From: Bacteroidota bacterium
GTDB lineage: Bacteria > Bacteroidota > Ignavibacteria > SZUA-365
Assembly: GCA_014860565.1 (NCBI GenBank)
Contig: JACZJN010000184.1
Span: 1-38,109 of the forward strand
DNA length: 38,109 bases
Reading direction: 5' to 3'
Of the stretch, positions 17,267 through 24,597 are shown piece after piece (positions within the stretch are counted from its first letter, which is position 1; the number at the start of each line of letters is the position of its first letter). The translations under genes were made by a program, and so were the position numbers. The notes beneath the pieces are model-generated. The model made no database searches, was not told where the DNA came from, and saw nothing but the letters and a program-made list of their open reading frames with translations.

Positions 17267-17517
17267 TGGTTGAATTCCAGCACCGCGACCACCTGGTCGA
17301 ACCTGCCGTCGGCACGGACGAGTCCCATGGTCCCGGCGAAAATCTTCGGTCCGGTGACGATGCGGCGCGGGTGTCCACGTTCAATCGCACTTTCGTCGTC
17401 GAGAAACATCGGCGGATGCAGGTCCGCGTTATCGAGAAAGGTGTCGAGTTTCGCCGTGTTGACGGTGCGCCGCGGCGTCACGGTGTACAATCCGGTATGG
17501 AGGGATTCAAAATACAT
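17236..17517 (-). CDS. Small hypothetical protein upstream of the flippase gene
   Basis: A 93-codon ORF beginning at ATG 17517 (MYFESLHTGLYTV) and overlapping the flippase start by 31 nt. It has no signal peptide or membrane segment and I do not recognise a family. The composition looks like a folded cytosolic protein, with motifs RRIVTGPKIFAGTM and RFDQVVAVLEF. It is GC-rich at third positions like the operon behind it, which favours a real gene. The ribosome binding site is weak. It has no counterpart in front of the truncated flippase copy at 20144. Confidence 0.5.
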   Translation of the reverse strand: MYFESLHTGLYTVTPRRTVNTAKLDTFLDNADLHPPMFLDDESAIERGHPRRIVTGPKIFAGTMGLVRADGRFDQVVAVLEFNQCPTHPNIAP

Positions 17518-17574
17518 ATTCGTAAACTACAGGCCCATGCAGCCGGAATCAACCGCCCGATATTGAGTATCGTA

Positions 17575-17595
17575 CAGTGTTCAGTGTACAGTGCA
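17575..17595. repeat. Three heptamer units CAGTGTN
   Basis: CAGTG recurs at 17575, 17582 and 17589 with an exact 7-nt period (CAGTGTT, CAGTGTA, CAGTGCA). It is short, but it has the same unit length as the longer TTGGCTN tract at 11285. Confidence 0.6.
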
Positions 17596-17690
17596 GAACA
17601 GTATCACCACACCCGGTACACATCGGAGGAGCGAAGATGTTATGAGACGCCAACAACAGCAAACAAGGCATTAATTTATGACCCATAAAT

Positions 17691-17702
17691 GGGGGGGGGG
17701 GG
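17691..17702. repeat. Homopolymeric tract of 12 G
   Basis: Twelve consecutive G residues lie one base before a TTGACA -35 box. Tracts of this length are prone to slipped-strand mispairing, and next to a promoter they are a known route to phase-variable transcription in other bacteria. Length variation here is not shown. Confidence 0.9.
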
Positions 17703-17703
17703 C

Positions 17704-17732
17704 TTGACATCGTGCAAGAGCATCCCCATATT
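17704..17732 (+). promoter_or_regulatory. Sigma70-like promoter of the MauE/T9SS/Cys-rich cassette
   Basis: TTGACA (17704-17709), 17-nt spacer, CATATT (17727-17732). The spacing is optimal and the -35 perfect. The G tract abuts the -35 box and a 16-bp palindrome starts within the -10 box. The first gene starts 113 nt downstream. Confidence 0.55.
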
Positions 17733-17743
17733 GCATGCAATAT
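17728..17743. promoter_or_regulatory. 16-bp perfect palindrome overlapping the -10 box
   Basis: ATATTGCATGCAATAT is self-complementary over all 16 bases. It covers five of the six bases of the proposed -10 element and extends into the likely start site, the position of a repressor operator. The binding protein is unknown and no regulator gene is adjacent. Confidence 0.5.
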
Positions 17744-17845
17744 TTCATTAAAGATAAAAATGTCCATTTATACGGCTTTGCGAGACCAAAAGAGGTCCGC
17801 ACATATGTATTTCGCGTGTTCATGTTGAAATCGAGGATTTGATTG

Positions 17846-18352
17846 ATGAGACGAATGCAGGAGAGTGCATCATGCTGGGCTATTTGGCGCAGGGGCGGAC
17901 AAAATGATATCGGCAGCGGGAGATCCGTACTCGGATCAGCGCACTACTATCACAATATTGTCCGAGCTATTTGTGGGGTGATATTTGTTGCAAGTGGCGT
18001 ATTGAAAGTGATTTCACCAATTGATTACTTTGCAGCCATCGCATCGCTCGTGCAGGTATATCCGGCTGATGCAATCATTGCCGTGCTTGTCCCCGTTCTA
18101 GAAATGTACTTTGGTTTTTGCTTGCTTTTAAACAGAAACGTAAAGGGTACTTCCATAATCTTGCTTGTTGGAATATTAGCCGTCAATTTGTTCGTCTTGT
18201 TCGTGAATCCTCAGGGTGTCCGGAGTTGCGGTTGCTTTGGTGATTTCGTCCCACTGCCGCTGGATTACACTTTTTACCTGAAAAACATCATACTGAGCAC
18301 GATGCTCATCGTAACGTATCAAAGTGCGAAATCAGCAGATTTATATAGATAA
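17846..18352 (+). CDS. MauE/DoxX-like membrane protein with a CxC motif
   Basis: A 168-residue protein starting at ATG 17846, 8 nt after GAGGA. A short basic N terminus is followed by four hydrophobic segments (AICGVIFVASGVLKVISP; YPADAIIAVLVPVLEMYFGFCLLL; TSIILLVGILAVNLFVLFV; NIILSTMLIVTY). Between the third and fourth lies SCGCFGDF with Cys128 and Cys130. The GVLKVISPIDYF entry and the CGCFG loop are typical of MauE/DoxX-like proteins, which are tied to thiol or disulfide chemistry at the membrane. It is first in a three-gene cassette whose last product is a six-cysteine secreted peptide, so a role in its redox maturation is a reasonable inference. The gene is AT-richer than its surroundings. 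Confidence 0.8.
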   Translation: MRRMQESASCWAIWRRGGQNDIGSGRSVLGSAHYYHNIVRAICGVIFVASGVLKVISPIDYFAAIASLVQVYPADAIIAVLVPVLEMYFGFCLLLNRNVKGTSIILLVGILAVNLFVLFVNPQGVRSCGCFGDFVPLPLDYTFYLKNIILSTMLIVTYQSAKSADLYR

Positions 18353-18394
18353 TCGTCGTGACATGTTGTAAAGGAGTAATCTGGAGGTGTCGAA

Positions 18395-19453
18395 ATGTCG
18401 GGTAATGATGCTGAAACCTTGGTAAATCGTGGACAAAAAAAACGCGCGCTCTCACCGATTGTCTCGACCGTTATCACGCTGGCTGTGTTGACAATCGTGT
18501 TGATGGCTACGAATGGACAGAAGGTCTGGAGTGACGTGTTTACGCGGACGCGAACTATCGATCGGCTGTATGATTATCGAGAGATTGCGGCCGTCTATGA
18601 TAGTGTCGATATTAAGCTCACCTATGGTGAAATGTTCTTCATCAACGATGAAGACAGTAGCCATATATACGCTGAATCTGTCTATGATAGCACGTGGTAC
18701 TGCGACTCAAAAGCGAACGTGAATAATAAACTAACGTGGAAAGCCTTCCCGTGCAATAACAACACAGTCATATCAATATGGAAGGCCGCCTCGTTCTGTG
18801 TGGCGGATACGAATTTTACAAATCTGTGCTTCCCCGACACCGTCTCATGGGTTCTTCGCCTGTATGATGCCAGCAGCGGTTTCGTATTGGCAACACTAGA
18901 TAGCACCGTTCTTTTTCGGACGATGACTGGACGTGATTTCCCGGAGGCCTATGGATTCCAGTCGAGTGATGTTTGGGAACATGATTCCTGGAGAATCGGA
19001 GATGTGGTCCCGGGAAATGTTGATTCCGTTTATTTGAAGGCGGAAGTGGATGCATTTGCGGGTAATGATAGTGATTTCTTTCTCTCGGATTCATTTACAA
19101 TAAACGCGAAGTTCTCTGATGATGCCGGCTTTTCAAAGGCTAGGGAAACGCCGACGAATAGTAGCGTAATCAACAGCTTGGTGTTCACAATCGATGCGTA
19201 CCCAAATCCTGTTTCGTCTGGGAAACAGTTGAATGTTCGTTTCAAAGCTGATCAAGACTTTTCTGGACGCCTCTGTTTGATTAACACTTTAGGCCAAGTT
19301 CTTCATACATTTAAGTCCGGTCGGATTGAGAAGAATACGTATTCCTACTCGTATTCGCTTGAACGATCTCTGCCTAGTGGCTCGTACTGGATCATCTTGG
19401 CAAGCAGGGCAAACGAAATAGTGGACAAGACCGAAGTAATACTAGTCAAGTAG
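18395..19453 (+). CDS. Hypothetical exported protein with C-terminal T9SS type A sorting domain
   Basis: A 352-residue protein with a strong GGAGG ribosome binding site 7 nt before ATG 18395. After a basic start, residues 21-40 (LSPIVSTVITLAVLTIVLMA) form a hydrophobic export signal or anchor. The middle has no recognised domain, is rich in Asp, Ser and aromatic residues and carries several cysteines. From about residue 268 it shows a T9SS type A sorting domain: AYPNPVSSG, GRLCLINTLGQVLH and LPSGSYWIIL. It should therefore cross the outer membrane through the type IX system. It follows the MauE-like gene by 42 nt and precedes the Cys-rich gene by 15 nt. Function unknown. Confidence 0.8.
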   Translation: MSGNDAETLVNRGQKKRALSPIVSTVITLAVLTIVLMATNGQKVWSDVFTRTRTIDRLYDYREIAAVYDSVDIKLTYGEMFFINDEDSSHIYAESVYDSTWYCDSKANVNNKLTWKAFPCNNNTVISIWKAASFCVADTNFTNLCFPDTVSWVLRLYDASSGFVLATLDSTVLFRTMTGRDFPEAYGFQSSDVWEHDSWRIGDVVPGNVDSVYLKAEVDAFAGNDSDFFLSDSFTINAKFSDDAGFSKARETPTNSSVINSLVFTIDAYPNPVSSGKQLNVRFKADQDFSGRLCLINTLGQVLHTFKSGRIEKNTYSYSYSLERSLPSGSYWIILASRANEIVDKTEVILVK

Positions 19454-19468
19454 CATATAGGGTGTGTC

Positions 19469-19759
19469 ATGAAAAGATTAACGTATCTCGCGTTTGGGTT
19501 GATTATTGCCAGCCAAGCTGTTCTTCTCACTATTGCGACCGTCTCGGATTCAATTGCAGGTACGCCGGGGACTCAAACTGCCCCGATGAAGGGTGGATGC
19601 CCAGCATGGTATGGCCCTGTAAGATATGATTGCCACCCAGATGATTGTCCACCTATTGGGCCTTTCAAAGATTCTAAATGCTCAGTTACTGGGTTACGTA
19701 AATACACAATCTGCGGTGAAGAAAAAAAGTGTATTACGCCGACGGATTCTTGGCGCTAA
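19469..19759 (+). CDS. Small secreted six-cysteine protein
   Basis: A 96-residue protein. A signal peptide (KRLTYLAFGLIIASQAVLLTI, probable cleavage near residue 30) precedes a mature part of about 65 residues with six cysteines (44, 55, 60, 71, 82, 88), consistent with up to three disulfides. Motifs such as DCHPDDCPPIGPF are not familiar to me. Its 15-nt spacing from the T9SS-tailed gene suggests one operon with that gene and the MauE-like gene. It could be a secreted effector, bacteriocin-like peptide or surface component; none of these can be shown. No homologous family can be named with confidence. Confidence 0.7.
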   Translation: MKRLTYLAFGLIIASQAVLLTIATVSDSIAGTPGTQTAPMKGGCPAWYGPVRYDCHPDDCPPIGPFKDSKCSVTGLRKYTICGEEKKCITPTDSWR

Positions 19760-19788
19760 TATAGTAGCTTCTGTCGTCACAGTTGGGG

Positions 19789-19820
19789 CAGCAGGTTCAT
19801 TAATAGAAATGAACCTGCTG
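19789..19820 (+). terminator. Strong hairpin at the end of the accessory cassette
   Basis: A perfect 13-bp inverted repeat (CAGCAGGTTCATT and its complement) with a 6-nt loop lies 30 nt after the Cys-rich gene. The following bases are TTATAC rather than a clean T run, so it is a plausible but imperfect intrinsic terminator. It also covers the end of the truncated flippase frame on the minus strand. Confidence 0.55.
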
Positions 19821-20144
19821 TTATACATTCAGCAGACTGACGTAAGAACAGTGCTGTCCAGGACGTTTGAGATTGTATAGGTAATTGAGAGTCTTGAAGA
19901 AGATCTCGATCTGCAGCGCGGTGGACGCGCTCATCATCATGATGATCGGGGCCTCGACCATCAGGGCGAAGGAGAATGCCACGCCGTATGCCGCGAGATT
20001 GAACTTCGGATCCGCAAGGCGTGCGATCACTGCCGCGAGAAAGAGTCCCTCGATCCACATCATCAGCCAGGTCGCCAGCAACGGCAGCCAGAAGACGAGC
20101 AGCGTCCGTGTCGTCACGGTGCTATGTTCGGATGCGTGGGGCAT
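19821..20144 (-). pseudogene. Truncated N-terminal copy of the MATE-like flippase gene
   Basis: From ATG 20144 the frame encodes 77 residues aligned without gaps to the start of the intact flippase at 17266, 69 of them identical (MPHASEH through SASTAL). At base 19914 the similarity stops abruptly, and 30 unrelated codons follow to a stop at 19821. About 360 residues of the family are missing, so the product cannot be a transporter. The copy shows synonymous and conservative changes from the intact gene, so it looks like an older tandem paralogue that was cut when the accessory DNA between 17518 and 19913 arrived or when its tail was deleted. The 5' flank differs from that of the intact gene. 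Confidence 0.85.
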
Positions 20145-20197
20145 GACGGTTTTCGGGAAACGGGCAATGATTCGTTGCTTAGGATACAACAGGCAGT

Positions 20198-20323
20198 CTA
20201 GCATTTCGCGCCGCGTTTTCCAAGCATGCGACCAGTATACAACGTTTTGCGCGTCTCATTCGCGAAGTGTGCGATCGCCATGCGGGAAGCCCGTCGTGTC
20301 TGCGGCGTCGTCTTGCTTTTCAT
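20198..20323 (-). CDS. Possible 41-residue basic small protein
   Basis: A short ORF starting at ATG 20323 behind GGGAGTGAT, a reasonable ribosome binding site, and ending 53 nt before the truncated flippase start. The product (MKSKTTPQTRRASRMAIAH at its start) is basic with no signal peptide. It might be a small gene or the leader part of the broken flippase locus. No family recognised; support is only the ribosome binding site and GC-rich codons. Confidence 0.28.
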   Translation of the reverse strand: MKSKTTPQTRRASRMAIAHFANETRKTLYTGRMLGKRGAKC

Positions 20324-20377
20324 ATCACTCCCGGAGTAACATAGCGGCAAGAAACCATCGTTGAAGGAGCGTGGATA

Positions 20378-20782
20378 ATGACTTCCCAGGAAAGACACAT
20401 CACATTGACACAACAGCTCTACGCGGCGTTTGCCTCCCGGGATATTCCCGGCGTGCTCGCCCTGCTCGCGGAAGACGTTGTATGGGGTGAACCCGATAAT
20501 CCCTTCAATCCCGCCGGAGGCACACGGTACGGCCACACAGGTTTCATGGAGTGGGTGGAAATCGGGAAAAATGCCGAGGAAATCCTGCTTCTCGAACCCG
20601 CGAAGATGCTCACCGATGCCGACACTGTCGGCGTGGTTGGACACATGAAGTGCCGCGCCCTTCGGACGGGAAAAATCTACGAATCGGACTTCGTGCACCT
20701 CGTGACATTCCGTGATGGAAAAGTGAAAAGCTTCCAGGAGTTTTTCGACACATATATCGCCGGGGAAGCTTTCCGGGAATAG
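20378..20782 (+). CDS. SnoaL-like / NTF2-fold protein
   Basis: A 134-residue protein with an AAGGAG ribosome binding site 8 nt before the start. It has the usual layout of SnoaL or ketosteroid isomerase-like proteins: an N-terminal helix (LTQQLYAAFASRDIPGVLALLAEDVVW), a loop with NPFNPAGG, and C-terminal strands ending SDFVHLVTFRDGKVKSFQEFFDTY. Such folds bind small hydrophobic ligands as isomerases, cyclases or non-enzymatic domains, and residues alone do not identify the reaction. It stands alone on the plus strand, convergent with the DUF2164 gene and divergent from the flippase remnant. Confidence 0.85.
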   Translation: MTSQERHITLTQQLYAAFASRDIPGVLALLAEDVVWGEPDNPFNPAGGTRYGHTGFMEWVEIGKNAEEILLLEPAKMLTDADTVGVVGHMKCRALRTGKIYESDFVHLVTFRDGKVKSFQEFFDTYIAGEAFRE

Positions 20783-20949
20783 TCGCAGCGGAGGGGATGC
20801 TTTCGGGGAATCGTGGTCAACGGCGTAGCTTCCTTACGAAACAATCGCCTCTGAGGCTCACCGGGGCGCATTCCCCAACACGCGGGAGGCACCTGCGAAT
20901 GATCGCGGATGCGATACCCACGCGAGTTCCTGAGTGCTGTATGTTACGT

Positions 20950-21240
20950 TCACGGTCCAGGCTTCCGTCGCACCGTGCGAGCGCTGCCCGGTTTCATTTC
21001 CCAGTAGGTCAGCGCCTCCTGGAAACAGATTCCCGGCAAATCTTCGGCGCGCGCGGCGAAGTACTGGCGCGCATCTTCGATACCCCTGTTATACGCCAGC
21101 GGGGAGATTTCCTTCATGATGTAATCGAGCAGAAGGGCGGCCTGCAGGTCGTTCAGTTCGTGCTCGAAATGTTCATCGAAGTAGCGTTGGAGCGATGCGA
21201 CGATTGCAGTCTTCTGCTCCGGTGATATTGTATCCTGCAT
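20950..21240 (-). CDS. DUF2164 family protein
   Basis: A 96-residue protein matching DUF2164: an N-terminal helix with SPEQKTAIVASLQRYFDEHF, the core LNDLQAALLLDYIMKEISPLAYNRGIEDARQYF, then a short tail that is longer and more basic than usual (SARTVRRKPGP). The family is small, soluble and uncharacterised. It starts 40 nt after the feoB permease stop on the same strand, so it may be the last gene of the feo transcription unit, though DUF2164 is not known to act in iron uptake. Confidence 0.8.
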   Translation of the reverse strand: MQDTISPEQKTAIVASLQRYFDEHFEHELNDLQAALLLDYIMKEISPLAYNRGIEDARQYFAARAEDLPGICFQEALTYWEMKPGSARTVRRKPGP

Positions 21241-21280
21241 CAGTGCTCATGCTTCTGTTGCGTTGAAGAGGGATTGCGGA

Positions 21281-22714
21281 TTACAGTCCGAAGAGGTGCC
21301 ACAGCTGCGTGACGACAAACGTCGTGGCGACGCCCATAACCACAGGGAGAAGTGCGGATACGGTCGTCCATTTCAGGCTGCCGGTTTCACGGTATATCGT
21401 GTACAGTGTCGTGCTGCAGGGATTATGCAGCAGACTGAACAGCATCAGGTTGATGGCTGTCAGTAGCGTCCACCCCCCGGCATGCAGGAGGGTGAGAACG
21501 TCGGCGTTGGACTGCAGTTCGAACATCACGCCCGCGCCGTCTCCGACGCCTGTCACGCCTGCCACCAGTACCGTCAGCATGAGGATGGTGGGAATGACGA
21601 TCTCGTTCGCGGGGATTGCAAGAATGTACGCGACGAGGATCACGCCGTTGAGACCGATGAAAAGTCCGACGGGATCGAGCCAGTGAATCAGATATTCCGC
21701 GATGCTGACGCCCCCGAACTGGATGTTCGCGGAAAGCCAGATCGCCGCGCCGGCGGGAAGCGCGAACTTGATGGCACGCCAGAGCACGATGCCCGTCCGG
21801 TCGATGATGGAAGTGTAAATCGTGCGCCAGATGCGCGGGGGACGATAGGGAGGGAGTTCCAGGCTGTATGCGCTGGCCTCGCCGCGCAGGACGGTGCGGG
21901 AGAGAGACCAGGACGTGACAAACGTGAGCAGCACGCCGAGCAGGGCGATCCCGACCACGGCGAACGCGGAAATCAATCCGGCGAGCTCAGCCGGTGCGAG
22001 GGCACCGATGAATATCGTGGCAAGCAATATCTGCGTCGGCCAGCGGCCGTTGCACAGGGCGAAGTTGTTGGTGATGATCGCGATGAGTCTTTCACGCGGA
22101 CTGTCGATGATGCGTGTCGCGACGACACCGGCGGCGTTGCAGCCGAATCCCATCGTCATGGTCAGCGCCTGCTTGCCGTGCGCGCCGGCGCGATGGAAGA
22201 GTGCATCAAGGTTGAATGCCACGCGCGGGAGATAGCCGAAATCCTCGAGCAGCGTGAACAGCGGGAAGAAGATCGCCATCGGGGGGAGCATGACGCTCAC
22301 CACCCACGCGGTGGCGAGATACATGCCGTCGATCAGCAGACCGTCGAGCCACCACCAGAGTCCGATCGAAGCCGCCGCATGTTTGAGCATGGGCTGGATG
22401 GTGTCGATAAGCAATCCCGAAAGCAGGGCGGAGGGCACGTTCGCGCCGCTGATCGTTAGCCAGAACACCAGCGTCAGAAGCAGCAGCATGAGCGGGAAGC
22501 CCCAGATGCGACTGGTGATAATGCGGTCAAGCGTACGGTCGAATCCGCGTGCGGCAGCGTGATCGGGCCGCGAGACCACACGGTCGGAAATCCGCGCCGC
22601 CTCCGCATACAGCGATTCGGTCAACTGGTCGTGCAAATCGCCGCCCATGTCCCAGCGCAGTTTCTGTGCTTCGGCGACGATATCCGCTGCGGAGTTTCTG
22701 ACTTTCTGGGTCAT
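21281..22714 (-). CDS. feoB: FeoB permease half, encoded as a separate protein
   Basis: A 477-residue membrane protein equal to the C-terminal transport domain of FeoB, with two Gate-type halves. After about 60 soluble residues (TDR-like start, then [22 protein letters not shown]) come the pore motifs [21 protein letters not shown] and [11 protein letters not shown], and later PANEIVIPT and [17 protein letters not shown]. This GFGCNAAGV form is a FeoB subgroup distinct from the E. coli type. The start ATG at 22714 overlaps the GTPase stop as ATGA and has its own GGGGAG ribosome binding site 8 nt upstream, so the split looks genuine and not a frameshift. A longer open frame extends upstream but is the GTPase gene read out of frame. 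Confidence 0.93.
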   Translation of the reverse strand: MTQKVRNSAADIVAEAQKLRWDMGGDLHDQLTESLYAEAARISDRVVSRPDHAAARGFDRTLDRIITSRIWGFPLMLLLLTLVFWLTISGANVPSALLSGLLIDTIQPMLKHAAASIGLWWWLDGLLIDGMYLATAWVVSVMLPPMAIFFPLFTLLEDFGYLPRVAFNLDALFHRAGAHGKQALTMTMGFGCNAAGVVATRIIDSPRERLIAIITNNFALCNGRWPTQILLATIFIGALAPAELAGLISAFAVVGIALLGVLLTFVTSWSLSRTVLRGEASAYSLELPPYRPPRIWRTIYTSIIDRTGIVLWRAIKFALPAGAAIWLSANIQFGGVSIAEYLIHWLDPVGLFIGLNGVILVAYILAIPANEIVIPTILMLTVLVAGVTGVGDGAGVMFELQSNADVLTLLHAGGWTLLTAINLMLFSLLHNPCSTTLYTIYRETGSLKWTTVSALLPVVMGVATTFVVTQLWHLFGL

Positions 22715-23505
22715 GTGCGCATCTCCCCGAGTTCCCCGTTGAGCAACGCCTCGGTGATCGCGGCGTCTCCGTCGAGGAGACGAAGGGCGACCCATTCCGC
22801 GTTGGGCAGATCGGGCATGGACCGCTCGATCATTTCCGTCAGGCGGGAGAGGGAGGAACGCAGTTGCGGGGATTGGTAGCTGACACGGTATGGTTTGGAG
22901 CGGACGTTTGAGGCGGCGACTTCCCCGATCACTCCCAGCAGTTCGGGAATGCCCTCGTTCTGTCGTGCGCTCATCGGGACGACAGGCATACCGAGGTCGC
23001 GTGCCAGCCGTCTGTCGTCGATGTGCATTCCTTTCCTCTTTGCCTCGTCCATCAGATTCAGACACAGCACGGCGCGCTCGGTGATCTGGCTGACCTGCAG
23101 GGCGAGATTCAGATTCCGCTCGAGCCTGGTGGCGTCCACGACGACAAGCGTCACATCCGGCTGACCGAAGAGAATGAAATCCCGCGCGACGAGTTCGTCC
23201 TCGCTGGTGGCGAGCAGGGAATACGTCCCCGGAAGATCCACAAGCTTGTAGCGCAGTCCCGCGTATTCGAATCCGCCCTCCATTCGCGTCACGGTTTTTC
23301 CGGGCCAGTTCCCGGTGTGCTGCCGCAAACCCGTCAGCGAGTTGAACACGGTACTTTTGCCGGTGTTCGGATTGCCCGCGAGTGCGACGACGTAGTCGAA
23401 GTTTTTCATGTCCACTCCCAGCCGTTTCAACGCGCTGGCGTCGTGCATCGGACAGGTGGCGCAGGCATCGGAGGGAGGTTGTACGATCGGCTCTTGTTTT
23501 TTCAT
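22711..23505 (-). CDS. feoB: FeoB GTPase half, encoded as a separate protein
   Basis: A 264-residue protein holding only the FeoB G domain and the guanine-dissociation-inhibitor helical region. G motifs are complete: GNPNTGKST (G1), GNWPGKTVT (G2), DLPGTYSL (G3), NLMD (G4) and SARQNEG (G5). Before the G domain is a roughly 35-residue extension with ACATCPMHD, a possible metal-binding CxxC. In normal FeoB this domain is fused to the permease and controls ferrous iron transport. Here it ends at GELGEMRT and the permease begins in an overlapping ATGA. The pair should reassemble at the membrane. It lies 21 nt after the tethered DtxR-FeoA gene. Confidence 0.93.
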   Translation of the reverse strand: MKKQEPIVQPPSDACATCPMHDASALKRLGVDMKNFDYVVALAGNPNTGKSTVFNSLTGLRQHTGNWPGKTVTRMEGGFEYAGLRYKLVDLPGTYSLLATSEDELVARDFILFGQPDVTLVVVDATRLERNLNLALQVSQITERAVLCLNLMDEAKRKGMHIDDRRLARDLGMPVVPMSARQNEGIPELLGVIGEVAASNVRSKPYRVSYQSPQLRSSLSRLTEMIERSMPDLPNAEWVALRLLDGDAAITEALLNGELGEMRT

Positions 23506-23526
23506 ATCATCGTTTTATCTGAGTAC

Positions 23527-24597
23527 TCAGGATTCGTTGTTCGACTCGATGACGTTTGACGTTCCGGGTCCGTTGTCGTCGGCAGGCGGCTCGACGAGAA
23601 TGAGATCCGCCTGTTTGCGGCGCAGGGCGATGAGCGAACCGCGAATGTCATAGGCCACGGGATCTCCTCCGGGGCTGCGCAGTTCCGCGCTGATGTCCGT
23701 ACCGGGCAGCAGCCCGAGATCGAGCAGCCGACGGCGTTCGCTGCCGCGCAGACGCTGGGAGAGGCTGATGACGCGCGCATGCTGTCCCGGCTGCAATGAT
23801 GAGAGTGTGACGCCGTGTTCCGGCACGGCATGTTCGTCCTCACGCAGGTCGGCGACCACCGTGACGTTTTCTGCCGCACGGTAGGAGAGGCGTACTTCAC
23901 GTCCTTCGCAGCTGAGACGCACATGCTGATCGTCAGCGTGCAGAACGCGCACGTACTGACCGCTGGCGAGTCCGGCGGCCACCAGTTCCGCGTACAGCGC
24001 TTCCGGTTCGTCCTCCACGTGCACGATACGCACGAGTTGACCGGGTACCAGCCCCGCGAGCGCGTGGCTGTTTTCATGGTACGTGACAAAGCCATCCTGC
24101 GCGGGTATCGGATCGCCATGCGGGTCGTGCGTGGGATTCCCCAGTTTCCGCGCCAGTCCGGCGATATCCTGTTCGGTCAGGTCGTGCTCGCGTTCATCAG
24201 CGTATCGATGCCACTCCTGTTCTCCGTAGCCCGTTTCCTCGGCGAGATAGCGTTCGTACAGACGGTGCGCGCGCATGATGCGCAAGGCGTACGTTTGCCC
24301 CGCACTCGTAAGCTGAAGATCGGCCTCGAGCATGCCATGCGCTTCGAGGTCCTGCGTGACGTCCCGCAGTTCATGTTCATCGATGCGTAATGCGCGGAGA
24401 AGCTGCTCCTTCGGCAATGGTGAGGCACTGAGCCGGCTTTCGAGCAGATGTTTCAGGAGGTCCTCGCGCAGGACGCGCGCCTTGAATTCACGGTTGCGCC
24501 GCAGTACGCGCAGGAAGCCGCGGCCGTAGTGCCAGCCGGCGATGAGTGAGAGAGCAAGCAGGAAAAATACCAGGAGGTTAAGCAGCGGTGTGGACAT
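23527..24597 (-). CDS. Membrane-tethered DtxR-like protein fused to FeoA-type domains
   Basis: A 356-residue protein. Residues 5-25 are one hydrophobic helix (LLNLLVFFLLALSLIAGWHYG) followed by an arginine-rich cytoplasmic side. A winged-helix region (about 45-100) and DtxR dimerisation domain (100-165, ending GNPTHDPHGDPIP) follow. The metal ligands of DtxR/MntR are nearly all kept: His111, Glu115, His130, Glu137 and His138, with Asp134 where DtxR has Cys102. Two SH3-like FeoA domains come next (about 175-250 and 262-336, the second with LLDLGLLPGT). ATG 24597 follows a perfect AAGGAGG. It overlaps the dtxR gene by 20 nt and precedes feoB. It could be a metal sensor controlling FeoB at the membrane, or a tethered regulator; both are inference. 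Confidence 0.87.
   Translation of the reverse strand: MSTPLLNLLVFFLLALSLIAGWHYGRGFLRVLRRNREFKARVLREDLLKHLLESRLSASPLPKEQLLRALRIDEHELRDVTQDLEAHGMLEADLQLTSAGQTYALRIMRAHRLYERYLAEETGYGEQEWHRYADEREHDLTEQDIAGLARKLGNPTHDPHGDPIPAQDGFVTYHENSHALAGLVPGQLVRIVHVEDEPEALYAELVAAGLASGQYVRVLHADDQHVRLSCEGREVRLSYRAAENVTVVADLREDEHAVPEHGVTLSSLQPGQHARVISLSQRLRGSERRRLLDLGLLPGTDISAELRSPGGDPVAYDIRGSLIALRRKQADLILVEPPADDNGPGTSNVIESNNES

Larger units (their letters stand above)
17518..17845. other. Intergenic region at the left edge of the accessory insert
   Basis: This 328-nt stretch separates the GC-rich minus-strand operon from the AT-richer plus-strand cassette. It contains three 7-nt repeats of the form CAGTGTN (17575-17595), a run of 12 G (17691-17702), a sigma70-like promoter and a 16-bp palindrome, and a ribosome binding site GAGGA (17833-17837) for the MauE-like gene. 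No convincing coding frame is present. Confidence 0.7.

Noticed and set aside
14412-17390. A single open frame of about 990 codons covering gatB and the flippase region
   Set aside because: Only the part from 15944 down is GatB. The rest is an arginine-rich, low-complexity shadow of the flippase gene in another frame.
19821-20204. A functional 127-residue protein starting at 20204
   Set aside because: Its core is the first 77 residues of the flippase, followed by an unrelated tail; it is better described as a gene fragment.
20198-20698. 166-codon minus-strand ORF across the SnoaL-like gene
   Set aside because: Most of it is antisense to the clear SnoaL-like CDS. Only the last 41 codons, with their own ribosome binding site, are kept as a weak candidate.
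21281-23065. Extended open frame upstream of the feoB permease
   Set aside because: The extra residues before 22714 are an out-of-frame reading of the GTPase gene; the ribosome binding site and ATGA overlap fix the start at 22714.
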